Source: Mucilaginibacter sp. Bleaf8 | Lineage (GTDB): Bacteria; Bacteroidota; Bacteroidia; Sphingobacteriales; Sphingobacteriaceae | Assembly (NCBI RefSeq): GCF_018390515.1 | Contig: NZ_JAHBBK010000004.1 | Span: 186,001 to 250,000 of the forward strand | Length of the DNA: 64,000 nucleotides | Direction: 5' to 3' | Part shown: one piece after another, positions 25,527-32,611 of the stretch | Position numbering within the stretch: position 1 is the stretch's first letter | How the letters are laid out: every line of letters starts with the position of its first letter | Position numbers and translations under genes: made by a program | Notes under the pieces: model-generated | Seen by the model: the letters and a program-made list of their open reading frames with translations, nothing else | The model's database searches: none | Told to the model about the DNA's origin: nothing

Positions 25527-25562
25527 ATGAATAGCACGGCTTTAATGGCCTTGGTAGTATGA
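25527..25562 (+). CDS. Possible 11-codon leader peptide
   Basis: ATG at 25527 opens a short frame (MNSTALMALVV) whose TGA at 25560 overlaps the sigma-factor ATG at 25559 as ATGA. It could couple translation of the sigma gene; it may equally be chance. Confidence 0.25.
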   Translation: MNSTALMALVV

Positions 25563-26038
25563 CAGATTTCGACGAAATATATAACCGGTATGCACCCCAG
25601 ATTTACAGGGTATGCATGGGCTATACTAACGATGCAGATCAAGCTAAAGATTTGGTGCAGGAAACGTTTATTTCGGTATGGAAAAATTTGTCAACCTTCC
25701 GCAATCAGTCGCATATCAGCACCTGGATTTTCCGGATAGCTACCAACAACTGCCTGCGTGCAATTGAAGTAGCCAAACGCATGCCGGCCGGCGAATTGCC
25801 AATTAACCTGGCAGAGGTAAAAGAAGAATCGCCGGAAGAAAAGCTGGGTTTCCTGTACCGCTGTATTGCTGAACTGGAAGAAACTGACCGGATTATTATA
25901 TCGCTGGTACTGGAAGATTTGCCACAGGCTGAGATTGCCGCAATTGTTGGTCTCAGTAATGTAAACGTACGGGTAAAAGTTCATCGGATTAAAGAAAAAC
26001 TGGCTCAAAAATTTAAGGCGTATGGACAATTTGAATGA
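25559..26038 (+). CDS. ECF RNA polymerase sigma factor
   Basis: A 159-residue sigma-70 family protein with only regions 2 and 4. Region 2 is seen in ADQAKDLVQETFISVWKNLSTFRNQSHISTWIFRIATNNCLR (about residues 23-65), region 4 in LEDLPQAEIAAIVGLSNVNVRVKVHRIKEKLAQKF (about 120-154). It directs polymerase to a specific stress or envelope regulon. The next gene overlaps its last 17 bases and encodes a membrane protein with a soluble N-terminus, the usual position of an anti-sigma factor. A GTAAC/CGT-type promoter lies upstream. Confidence 0.95.
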   Translation: MTDFDEIYNRYAPQIYRVCMGYTNDADQAKDLVQETFISVWKNLSTFRNQSHISTWIFRIATNNCLRAIEVAKRMPAGELPINLAEVKEESPEEKLGFLYRCIAELEETDRIIISLVLEDLPQAEIAAIVGLSNVNVRVKVHRIKEKLAQKFKAYGQFE

Positions 26039-26606
26039 TTTGAAGGCCCTGTGGCTTACAGCCAAAACAGACGATTTGCCCACATCAGCCGAGATGTTGC
26101 AAATCATAAAAAAGTTCAGGCAGCAAAGGCTGAAAAAGAAGCGGCTGGTTATCATTTTGGCCGGTGTAACGGCACTGTCTATGGTAGCCGTAATGTTGTT
26201 CCATCGCTCACAGTTATTTACAACCTGGGCAGGAGAGGTGCTCATTATATTGTCAAGCTTAGCCTTGATGATTGATAACATCAGGTCGATGAAGCGTTTT
26301 CAACAGCTTGATAATTGCAGCAATAAGGAGTTTGTATCATTTATAGAAAAAACCCGCCAAAATCAGCTTCAGTATTATAAAAAGAAAGAGTATATGATTA
26401 TGCTGCCCTGTTGTATAGGCTGGCTCTTGTACCTATATGAAATTGTGATTATAACTGGTGGGCTATTTATGTGGGTGTACGTACCGGCAGTAATTTATCT
26501 GCTCGTTATATGGTTGTGGGTTCGGCCCTACACGTTTAAAAAGGATGCAAAAAAGCTCAATGCCATTGAAGAACGTCTAAAAAACATACATAAGCAATTA
26601 GAATAA
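26022..26606 (+). CDS. Four-helix membrane protein, possible anti-sigma factor
   Basis: A 194-residue protein with a soluble N-terminal helical part (LNDLKALWLTAKTDDLPTSA, about 1-40), then four membrane segments in two pairs (VIILAGVTALSMVAVMLF; GEVLIILSSLALMID; MLPCCIGWLLYLYEIVII; VYVPAVIYLLVIWLW) and a basic C-terminal helix. Its start lies inside the sigma gene (17-base overlap), so the two are translationally coupled. I see no zinc-finger anti-sigma HxxxCxxC motif; the anti-sigma role is inferred from position and topology only. Widespread Bacteroidota sigma operons have similar unnamed proteins. Confidence 0.85.
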   Translation: MDNLNDLKALWLTAKTDDLPTSAEMLQIIKKFRQQRLKKKRLVIILAGVTALSMVAVMLFHRSQLFTTWAGEVLIILSSLALMIDNIRSMKRFQQLDNCSNKEFVSFIEKTRQNQLQYYKKKEYMIMLPCCIGWLLYLYEIVIITGGLFMWVYVPAVIYLLVIWLWVRPYTFKKDAKKLNAIEERLKNIHKQLE

Positions 26607-26607
26607 T

Positions 26608-26805
26608 ATGAAACGGAATTCCATACCTAAGACAGCAATATCCTGTTTGATAGTGGGCCTGTTATTAACCAGCCTGATCCCTATTATTGGCCGATACATT
26701 ACTATTCCCGATTTTGTAAGAGGCTTTTCAATAGGATTGGGCTTAACACTTGAAATGACTGCGCTCATAAAAATACTCGTCATAAAAGCAACGAGGCCTG
26801 TGTAA
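26608..26805 (+). CDS. Small two-helix membrane protein
   Basis: A 65-residue protein whose ATG follows the preceding stop by one base, so it belongs to the sigma-factor operon. Two hydrophobic segments (ISCLIVGLLLTSLIPIIG and FSIGLGLTLEMTALIKILVI) are separated by a short polar turn (RYITIPDFVRG). No family recognised. Tight coupling suggests that it helps the membrane protein before it, for instance in sensing. Real coding is likely from spacing and hydrophobic pattern. Confidence 0.7.
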   Translation: MKRNSIPKTAISCLIVGLLLTSLIPIIGRYITIPDFVRGFSIGLGLTLEMTALIKILVIKATRPV

Positions 26806-26838
26806 AGCCCTGACTGTTTGTTAAGCAACGAAAGATTA

Positions 26839-26889
26839 ATAAAGCCGACTAATACTTTGCGTTTAGGCCAAGATATTGTTCGGCTTTAT
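26839..26889 (+). other. Long-loop inverted repeat after sigma operon
   Basis: ATAAAGCCGA at 26839 pairs exactly with TCGGCTTTAT at 26880 (10 bp) across 31 bases. It is not followed by a T run, so it is not a standard terminator. Rest of 26806-27030 shows nothing convincing. Confidence 0.3.
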
Positions 26890-27030
26890 GCATTTAGAAG
26901 TGGTCTTGAATTATGGCTGATCTGCTTCATGAAGGATATCTCAATATCTTATAAAATTAGAGATGCTTTATTCATTATCTCACCGCTTCATAACATCTTT
27001 ATTACCGCTGCCAGCACTTTAAAAAATTCC

Positions 27031-27038
27031 TATCTTTG
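27031..27038 (+). promoter_or_regulatory. Candidate -7 promoter element of pheT
   Basis: TATCTTTG matches TAnnTTTG, 17 bases before the pheT ATG. No good -33 TTG. Confidence 0.5.
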
Positions 27039-27055
27039 ACCGATTACTCTGTAAA

Positions 27056-29458
27056 ATGAAAATTTCATACAATTGGCTCAAGGAATTTATCACAACTGAT
27101 AAAACGCCTGAAGAATTATCACATATATTAACCGGCATTGGACTGGAAGTGGAAAGCCTGGAAAAGGTACAAGCTATTCCCGGCGGACTGGAAGGCCTGG
27201 TGATTGGCTACGTGAAAGATGCCCAGCAACATCCTAATGCCGACCGCCTGCGTGTAACTAAAGTTGATGTTGGTGGTGCAGAAGATTTGCAAATTGTTTG
27301 TGGAGCGCCAAACGTAGCCACCGGTCAAAAGGTAGTGGTTGCTGTGGTTGGTACTACCGTGCACCCTACGCATGGCGAACCTTTTAAAATCAATAAATCT
27401 AAAATCAGGGGTGAGGTATCCGAAGGGATGATCTGCTCGGAAGATGAGGTTGGCTTAGGCGAATCGCATGCCGGTATTATGGAACTGGATGCCGATGCCC
27501 AGATTGGTACCCCGGCTAAAGAATATTTTAAACTGAACGATGATTACCTGTTCGAGATAGGTTTAACGCCTAACCGTGCCGATGCGGCTTCGCACTTAGG
27601 CTCGGCGCGCGATATTGCAGCTTTCCTGCAAATTGGTATCAACAAGCCTGATGTATCGGCCTTTAAGGTAGATAATCAGGAGCGTACTGTACCGGTAACT
27701 GTTGAAGCACAGAATGCCTGCCCGCGCTACGCCAGCTTAACCATTAGTGGCGTAAAGGTGCAGGATTCACCAAAGTGGCTGAAAGAGCGCCTGGCGGTTA
27801 TTGGTGTTCGTTCAATTAACAACATAGTTGATATAACCAATTATGTACTGCACGAGTTGGGCCAGCCCTTACATGCTTTTGATGCTGATGCCATAAAAGG
27901 TAACCAGGTACTGGTGAAAACCTATGCAGAAGGTACGCCGTTTGTTACCCTGGATGAAGCAGAGCGCAAGCTTTCTGCGGATGATTTGATGATAGGTAAT
28001 GCAGATGAGCCGATGTGTATTGCCGGTGTATTTGGTGGTATAAGTTCGGGTGTTAAAGAAACAACTACTGCGGTGTTTCTGGAAAGCGCCTACTTTAACC
28101 CGGTATCCGTGCGTAAAACATCCAAACGGCATGGCTTAAAAACAGATGCCTCTTTCCGCTTCGAGCGTGGCATCGATCCGAATATTACCGTGTATGCATT
28201 AAAGCGTGCTGCATTACTTATTCAGGAAGTAGCCGGTGGCGTTATCTCTTCCGAGATATCAGATATCTATCCAACGTCTATCGAGCCGTTTGCCTTTGAT
28301 ATTACTTACCGTAACGTTGACCGCCTAATTGGTAAAGCTATCGGCAACGACAGAATTAAATCAATCATCCAGGCGCTTGATATTGAGGTGGTGAACGAAA
28401 CGACCGAAGGCTTATCCTTAAAAGTGCCGCCTTACCGTGTAGATGTAACCCGCGAGGTAGATGTGATAGAAGAGGTACTGCGTATTTACGGTTACAACAA
28501 TATCGAAATACCTACCCAAATCCGAGCATCGCTGAACACCTCAGTGCGGCCGGAAAAGGATACGGTACAAAATGCTATTTCTGATTTGCTGACTGCTAAT
28601 GGGTTCAATGAAATTTTATCTAACTCATTAACCAGTTCATCATACGCAGGTAGCTTGGATAACGCGGTAAAGGTGCTTAACCCATTGAGCAGCGATCTGG
28701 ATATTATGCGCCAAACGATGCTATATTCAGGTCTGGAAGCTATTGCCTACAACCAAAACCGTCGTGCTGCTGATCTGAAATTTTACGAGTTTGGTAAAAC
28801 TTATCTGCATGAGGATGGCAAGTATATCGAGAACCAGCATGTGGCGCTGTTCATTACCGGTGCAAACCAGGCCGAGCAATGGAATCAGCAAACCACGCCG
28901 GTATCTTTTTATAACCTGAAAGCAATTGTGGATGGCTTGCTGAGCCGCCTTAATCTGAAAGATTATACTACTGATGAGCTTATGAATAATGAGCTTGCCT
29001 ATGGTCTGCAATATAATTTCCGCGGCAGCAAAACCTTAGTAAAGTTTGGCGCCGTGCATCCGGATGCGTTGAAAAAAGCTGGTGTAGAAAAAGAGGTGTT
29101 CTACGCAGATTTTGATTTCAATACAATCCTGACGCTGGTACGCAAAAACCGCATTGTAAGCCAGGAGATATCCAAGTTTCCGGCTGTGCGTCGCGATTTA
29201 TCCATGCTGGTAGATACTGCGGTTACTTTTGGCCAATTAAAAAGCATCGCTCAGAAAACAGAGCGTAAGTTGTTGAAAGATGTCAACGTGTTTGATGTAT
29301 ACCAGGGTGATAAACTACCTGCCGGCAAAAAATCATACGCGCTGAGCTTTGTTTTGCAGGATGAAGAAAAAACGCTTACCGATAAAGCGATTGATGCCAT
29401 TATGCAAAAGTTAATCCATAATTTTGGTAAAGAAGCCGGAGCTGAAATCCGGAAGTAA
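27056..29458 (+). CDS. pheT: Phenylalanine--tRNA ligase subunit beta
   Basis: The large subunit of the alpha2-beta2 PheRS. At 800 residues it has full length: N-terminal MKISYNWLKEFI, a tRNA-binding (EMAP-II-like) domain (DAQQHPNADRLRVTKVDVG; VVCGAPN-type block IVCGAPNVATGQKVVVA, about 40-150), B3/4 editing domain (HELGQPLHAFDAD; DASFRFERGID), B5 domain and the C-terminal ferredoxin-fold anticodon-binding domain (SKFPAVRRDLSMLVD to the end). pheS is not adjacent, common in Bacteroidota. The coiled-coil gene and zapA follow. Secure. Confidence 0.98.
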   Translation: MKISYNWLKEFITTDKTPEELSHILTGIGLEVESLEKVQAIPGGLEGLVIGYVKDAQQHPNADRLRVTKVDVGGAEDLQIVCGAPNVATGQKVVVAVVGTTVHPTHGEPFKINKSKIRGEVSEGMICSEDEVGLGESHAGIMELDADAQIGTPAKEYFKLNDDYLFEIGLTPNRADAASHLGSARDIAAFLQIGINKPDVSAFKVDNQERTVPVTVEAQNACPRYASLTISGVKVQDSPKWLKERLAVIGVRSINNIVDITNYVLHELGQPLHAFDADAIKGNQVLVKTYAEGTPFVTLDEAERKLSADDLMIGNADEPMCIAGVFGGISSGVKETTTAVFLESAYFNPVSVRKTSKRHGLKTDASFRFERGIDPNITVYALKRAALLIQEVAGGVISSEISDIYPTSIEPFAFDITYRNVDRLIGKAIGNDRIKSIIQALDIEVVNETTEGLSLKVPPYRVDVTREVDVIEEVLRIYGYNNIEIPTQIRASLNTSVRPEKDTVQNAISDLLTANGFNEILSNSLTSSSYAGSLDNAVKVLNPLSSDLDIMRQTMLYSGLEAIAYNQNRRAADLKFYEFGKTYLHEDGKYIENQHVALFITGANQAEQWNQQTTPVSFYNLKAIVDGLLSRLNLKDYTTDELMNNELAYGLQYNFRGSKTLVKFGAVHPDALKKAGVEKEVFYADFDFNTILTLVRKNRIVSQEISKFPAVRRDLSMLVDTAVTFGQLKSIAQKTERKLLKDVNVFDVYQGDKLPAGKKSYALSFVLQDEEKTLTDKAIDAIMQKLIHNFGKEAGAEIRK

Positions 29459-29536
29459 GGGGTGGGTTATTGAGTTAGCATGTTGCTAAGACGATCAGGT
29501 ACATTATAACTTAATAACCATAACTAATAACTAACA

Positions 29537-29827
29537 ATGCCCTCAGTAACTGAACAGTTAAATACAGTAGTTGAAAAAACAGAGCGCCTGATAGAGCTCT
29601 GTAGTGCGTTGCAGGAAGAAAATGACCTGTTAAAGCTTGAAAACCAGTCGTTAAGCACAGCGCTGGATGTAAGCAAAGGTAAAATTACGGATTTGGAAGA
29701 GAAAATTCGTGTATTGAAGCTGGCCAAGTCGTTTGCGGATACAAATGAAAAAAGCCTTGACATCAAGCAAAAAATTAACGAATTTGTGCGGGAAATAGAT
29801 AAATGTATCGTATTACTTAAAAAGTAA
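29537..29827 (+). CDS. Small coiled-coil protein upstream of zapA
   Basis: A 96-residue protein that is almost wholly alpha-helical coiled coil with heptad leucines (ERLIELCSALQEENDLLKLENQSL; ITDLEEKIRVLKL). Size and composition resemble ZapB-like division proteins, but I cannot show homology. It starts 78 bases after pheT and ends 22 bases before zapA, an arrangement that suggests co-transcription and a function with ZapA at the FtsZ ring (inference). Start ATG at 29537 is the only sensible one. Confidence 0.82.
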   Translation: MPSVTEQLNTVVEKTERLIELCSALQEENDLLKLENQSLSTALDVSKGKITDLEEKIRVLKLAKSFADTNEKSLDIKQKINEFVREIDKCIVLLKK

Positions 29828-29849
29828 TACTTATAAGTGAACAGCTCAA

Positions 29850-30143
29850 ATGGGAGAAATCTCCATAAAAATAAATATTGCTGATCGTGTTTATCCTTTA
29901 AAGGTAAGCATGGAGGAAGAGGAATTGATTAGAAGAGCAGCAAAATTAATTAACGACCGCATAAAAGAATTTCAGGAAAATTATGCGGTTAAAGATAAAC
30001 AGGATCTGCTGTCAATGTGTGTATTGCATTATGCAACGGCATCATTAAAGGCAGAGCGCAAGGTAACGGTTGAGGATACAACCGTGGCCGAGAAAGTTTA
30101 TCAGTTAGACCATATGCTGAACGAGTTTTTTTCAAAGCAATAA
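29850..30143 (+). CDS. zapA: Cell division protein ZapA
   Basis: A 97-residue protein that binds FtsZ and stabilises the Z-ring. It shows the ZapA pattern: short beta N-terminus (SIKINIADRVYPLKVSMEEEELIRRAAKLINDRI, residues 4-37), then a helical coiled-coil tail (LLSMCVLHYATASLKAE...). It lies between the coiled-coil gene and a 6S RNA/rny region; the zapA-6S RNA linkage is known from Proteobacteria, which supports both calls. Confidence 0.9.
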   Translation: MGEISIKINIADRVYPLKVSMEEEELIRRAAKLINDRIKEFQENYAVKDKQDLLSMCVLHYATASLKAERKVTVEDTTVAEKVYQLDHMLNEFFSKQ

Positions 30144-30175
30144 ACGTTCTTTAAAATAGAGAGCATTTGAAATTT

Positions 30176-30350
30176 AACCGCAGTTAAATTTTTGAGTTTC
30201 ACTGAAAAGCTGAAAGCTTTGCGGGCAAGATGCTATTACTATATGGCAAAATAGGCAGGTTTGTGTATATTCGGCCCTATTGTAGTAATATTAACTTGCA
30301 GCAATGATTTTTAGTATACATGATACTTGAAATTTTAGTTGCGGTTTTTT
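30176..30350 (+). ncRNA. ssrS: 6S RNA (sigma-A holoenzyme regulator)
   Basis: The region between zapA and rny folds as one long interrupted hairpin, the mark of 6S RNA. Closing stem: 30176-30196 pairs with 30326-30346 over 21 positions with a single T-T mismatch and several G-U pairs. Central bubble: 30197-30224 opposite 30300-30325, with a small hairpin (AAAGC/GCTTT) on the 5' side as in other 6S RNAs. Inner stem: GCAAG (30225) with CTTGC (30295), TATTACTA (30234) with TAGTAATA (30283), and an apical stem AATAGG (30250) with CCTATT (30276). A T run (30345-30351) ends it. 6S RNA mimics an open promoter and sequesters RNA polymerase in stationary phase. Exact 5' and 3' ends are inferred. Confidence 0.75.
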
Positions 30351-30369
30351 TATATATACACACTAAAAT

Positions 30370-31932
30370 ATGAACATACTGGAAATTATAATCGGTCTGC
30401 TGATCGGAGCCATCATTGGTTTCGCGGTCGGGCGGTACCTGCTCAATAAATTATTCAAGGAGCGGGACATAGCAGCACAAAACAAAGCAAAAAAGATACT
30501 GAAGGATGCCGAAAACAATGCGGAGATTCTGAAAAAGAACAAATTGCTTGAAGCGAAAGAAAAGTTTTTGCAACTAAAAGCAGAACACGAGCAGGAAGTA
30601 AACGCCCGCAACAATTCACTGAACCAGCGCGAAAACTCGATGAAGCAAAAAGAGCAATCGCTGAATGCTAAATTAGAGAATGCCAACCGCAAGGAGAATG
30701 AGCTGGATAATACCCGCAAAAACCTGGAAAAACAAACAGAAGTAGTTGTTAAAAAGCAGGAAGAGGTAGAGCACTTAAAACAACAGCACGTACAGCAACT
30801 GGAAACCATTGCCGGCTTAACAGCCGAAGAGGCGAAAAACCAGTTGGTGGATACCCTGCGCGAAGAAGCCCGCACCAAAGCCATGATGCAGATAAAAGAC
30901 ATTGTGGACGAGGCTAAGCTAACCGCTACCAAAGAAGCTAAAAAAGTAGTAATTCAAACCATTCAGCGTACGGCTACTGAGAGCGCTATCGAAAACACGG
31001 TATCCATCTTCAATATCGAAAATGATGAGATCAAAGGTCGTATCATTGGTCGTGAGGGTCGTAATATCCGTGCACTGGAAGCTGCTACCGGTATTGAAAT
31101 CATTGTTGACGATACACCTGAGGCGATTATTTTGTCAGGCTTTGATCCTGTACGCCGCGAGATTGCTCGCCTGGCCATGCACCGTCTGGTAACCGACGGG
31201 CGTATTCACCCGGCCCGTATTGAGGAGGTTGTTGCCAAAACCCGTAAGCAGATCGAAGAAGAGATTGTAGAGATAGGCGAGCGTACCGTGATCGATTTAG
31301 GTATACACGGCTTACACCCAGAACTGATTCGGATGGTTGGGCGTATGCGTTACCGGTCATCATACGGCCAAAACCTGCTACAGCACTCGCGCGAGGTGGC
31401 CAATTTCTGTGCTACCATGGCTGCTGAGTTAGGGTTGAATGTGAAACTGGCTAAACGTGCCGGCTTACTGCATGATATTGGTAAAGTGCCTGATGATAAC
31501 CCAGAATTGCCACACGCAATTTTAGGTATGCAACTGGCCGAAAAGTATAAAGAGCACCCGGAAGTTTGCAACGCCATCGGCGCCCACCACGACGAGATTG
31601 AGATGACATCCATGATTTCGCCGATTATCCAGGCTTGTGATGCCATTTCTGGTGCCCGCCCGGGTGCACGTCGCGAGGTGGTTGAAAGTTACATCAAGCG
31701 TTTGAAAGAGCTGGAAGAGCTGGCATTATCATATCCTGGTGTTGAGAAGACCTTTGCTATACAAGCCGGCCGCGAGTTGCGCGTAGTGGTAGAAAGCGAA
31801 AAGGTAACCGATTCGCAGGCAGAGATACTGGCGGCAGATATATCTAACCGTATCCAAACCGAAATGACCTATCCGGGTCAAATCAAAGTTACCGTTATCC
31901 GCGAAACCCGTTCGGTAGCATTTGCCAAGTAA
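30370..31932 (+). CDS. rny: Ribonuclease Y
   Basis: A 520-residue membrane-anchored endoribonuclease that starts mRNA decay. Domains in order: N-terminal membrane helix (LEIIIGLLIGAIIGFAVGRYLL, residues 3-24), long coiled coil (about 30-200), KH domain with GRIIGREGRNIRALEAATGIEIIVDDTPEAI (about 220-255), and the HD domain with the metal motif LLHDIGKVPD near 370-380 and IGAHHDEIEM. The length is usual for the family. It lies right after the 6S RNA and has its own strong terminator. Secure. Confidence 0.98.
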   Translation: MNILEIIIGLLIGAIIGFAVGRYLLNKLFKERDIAAQNKAKKILKDAENNAEILKKNKLLEAKEKFLQLKAEHEQEVNARNNSLNQRENSMKQKEQSLNAKLENANRKENELDNTRKNLEKQTEVVVKKQEEVEHLKQQHVQQLETIAGLTAEEAKNQLVDTLREEARTKAMMQIKDIVDEAKLTATKEAKKVVIQTIQRTATESAIENTVSIFNIENDEIKGRIIGREGRNIRALEAATGIEIIVDDTPEAIILSGFDPVRREIARLAMHRLVTDGRIHPARIEEVVAKTRKQIEEEIVEIGERTVIDLGIHGLHPELIRMVGRMRYRSSYGQNLLQHSREVANFCATMAAELGLNVKLAKRAGLLHDIGKVPDDNPELPHAILGMQLAEKYKEHPEVCNAIGAHHDEIEMTSMISPIIQACDAISGARPGARREVVESYIKRLKELEELALSYPGVEKTFAIQAGRELRVVVESEKVTDSQAEILAADISNRIQTEMTYPGQIKVTVIRETRSVAFAK

Positions 31933-31957
31933 CATCATCAATTAATTAAATACACCG

Positions 31958-31990
31958 AAAGCGGCAAGGCACTCCTTGTCGCTTTTTTTT
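31958..31990 (+). terminator. Intrinsic terminator of rny
   Basis: A 12-bp stem (31958-31969 with 31974-31985, one G-U pair) around a 4-base loop, followed by a run of T. Confidence 0.88.
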
Positions 31991-32000
31991 AATACGTATT

Positions 32001-32513
32001 ATGAAGCCTAAAAAGCAGGAGCCCGAAAAAAGACCGATAGATCAGTATTATGAAACATATAATCAGTTAGCCCGGCAGGTACGCTACCCGGCATTGTTGT
32101 ATACAGGTATTGTATTATTGTTGTTTGGGCTGGTCTCTTTTGTATGGGCCATTCCTTTTCCGCATCTTGCATTTTTAGGCAAGTACAATGGTTTTGTTAA
32201 TTGGGCATCGTTTTTAATTGCAATTATTATTTATTACTATTTAAGGCTCTCGCCGCCGGTATCTTACCTGATGCTTTTTATGCTGTTTGGCTTCTCTTAT
32301 ATAATTATACAGTTAGAAAAGTGGCAAAAGATAGGAGGAATGCCTTTATGGTCTGTAGGTGTTATTGCTATCGGCATAGGTATAGCTGTATACGTTTCAG
32401 TTATTCGAAGTAGCAGAATAGCCAACCAAACACTGCTCTCAGTAAAAACTTTTATAATCGCGCCGTTGTGGATACTAACTTCTGTTTTGAGGAAATTAAA
32501 AGTCAGATACTGA
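32001..32513 (+). CDS. Multi-pass membrane protein of unknown function
   Basis: A 170-residue protein with four or five hydrophobic segments (YPALLYTGIVLLLFGLVSFVWAI; GFVNWASFLIAIIIYYYL; VSYLMLFMLFGFSYIII; LWSVGVIAIGIGIAVYVSVI) after a charged start (MKPKKQEPEKRPIDQYYETYNQL). Overall pattern somewhat recalls DUF962/Mpo1-like membrane proteins, but the catalytic histidines of Mpo1 are not visible, so I leave it unnamed. It starts 11 bases after the rny terminator and just before a direct-repeat control region. Confidence 0.78.
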   Translation: MKPKKQEPEKRPIDQYYETYNQLARQVRYPALLYTGIVLLLFGLVSFVWAIPFPHLAFLGKYNGFVNWASFLIAIIIYYYLRLSPPVSYLMLFMLFGFSYIIIQLEKWQKIGGMPLWSVGVIAIGIGIAVYVSVIRSSRIANQTLLSVKTFIIAPLWILTSVLRKLKVRY

Positions 32514-32531
32514 TTAACATTAAATTAACAA
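32514..32531. promoter_or_regulatory. TTAACA direct repeats, PHO-box-like
   Basis: TTAACA at 32514 and 32525, spaced 11 bases apart (TTAACA-N5-TTAACA), resembles the repeats bound by PhoP/PhoB-type response regulators. It lies about 30 bases upstream of the expected -33 region of the TonB receptor promoter. Confidence 0.3.
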
Positions 32532-32583
32532 TTCGTATAGGTACGCGTAATGTTAAAGTAATATTCACCTAATGTTGAGGTAA

Positions 32584-32591
32584 TACTTTTG
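32584..32591 (+). promoter_or_regulatory. Candidate -7 promoter element of TonB receptor gene
   Basis: TACTTTTG matches TAnnTTTG, 20 bases before the GTG start at 32612. No proper -33 TTG, so an activator may be needed. Confidence 0.45.
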
Positions 32592-32611
32592 CTGAAATTA
32601 ATCAGTTAAAA

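Noticed and set aside
26818..27039. 73-codon frame before pheT
   Set aside because: It overlaps the inverted repeat at 26839 and the pheT promoter region, and its protein has no recognisable pattern.
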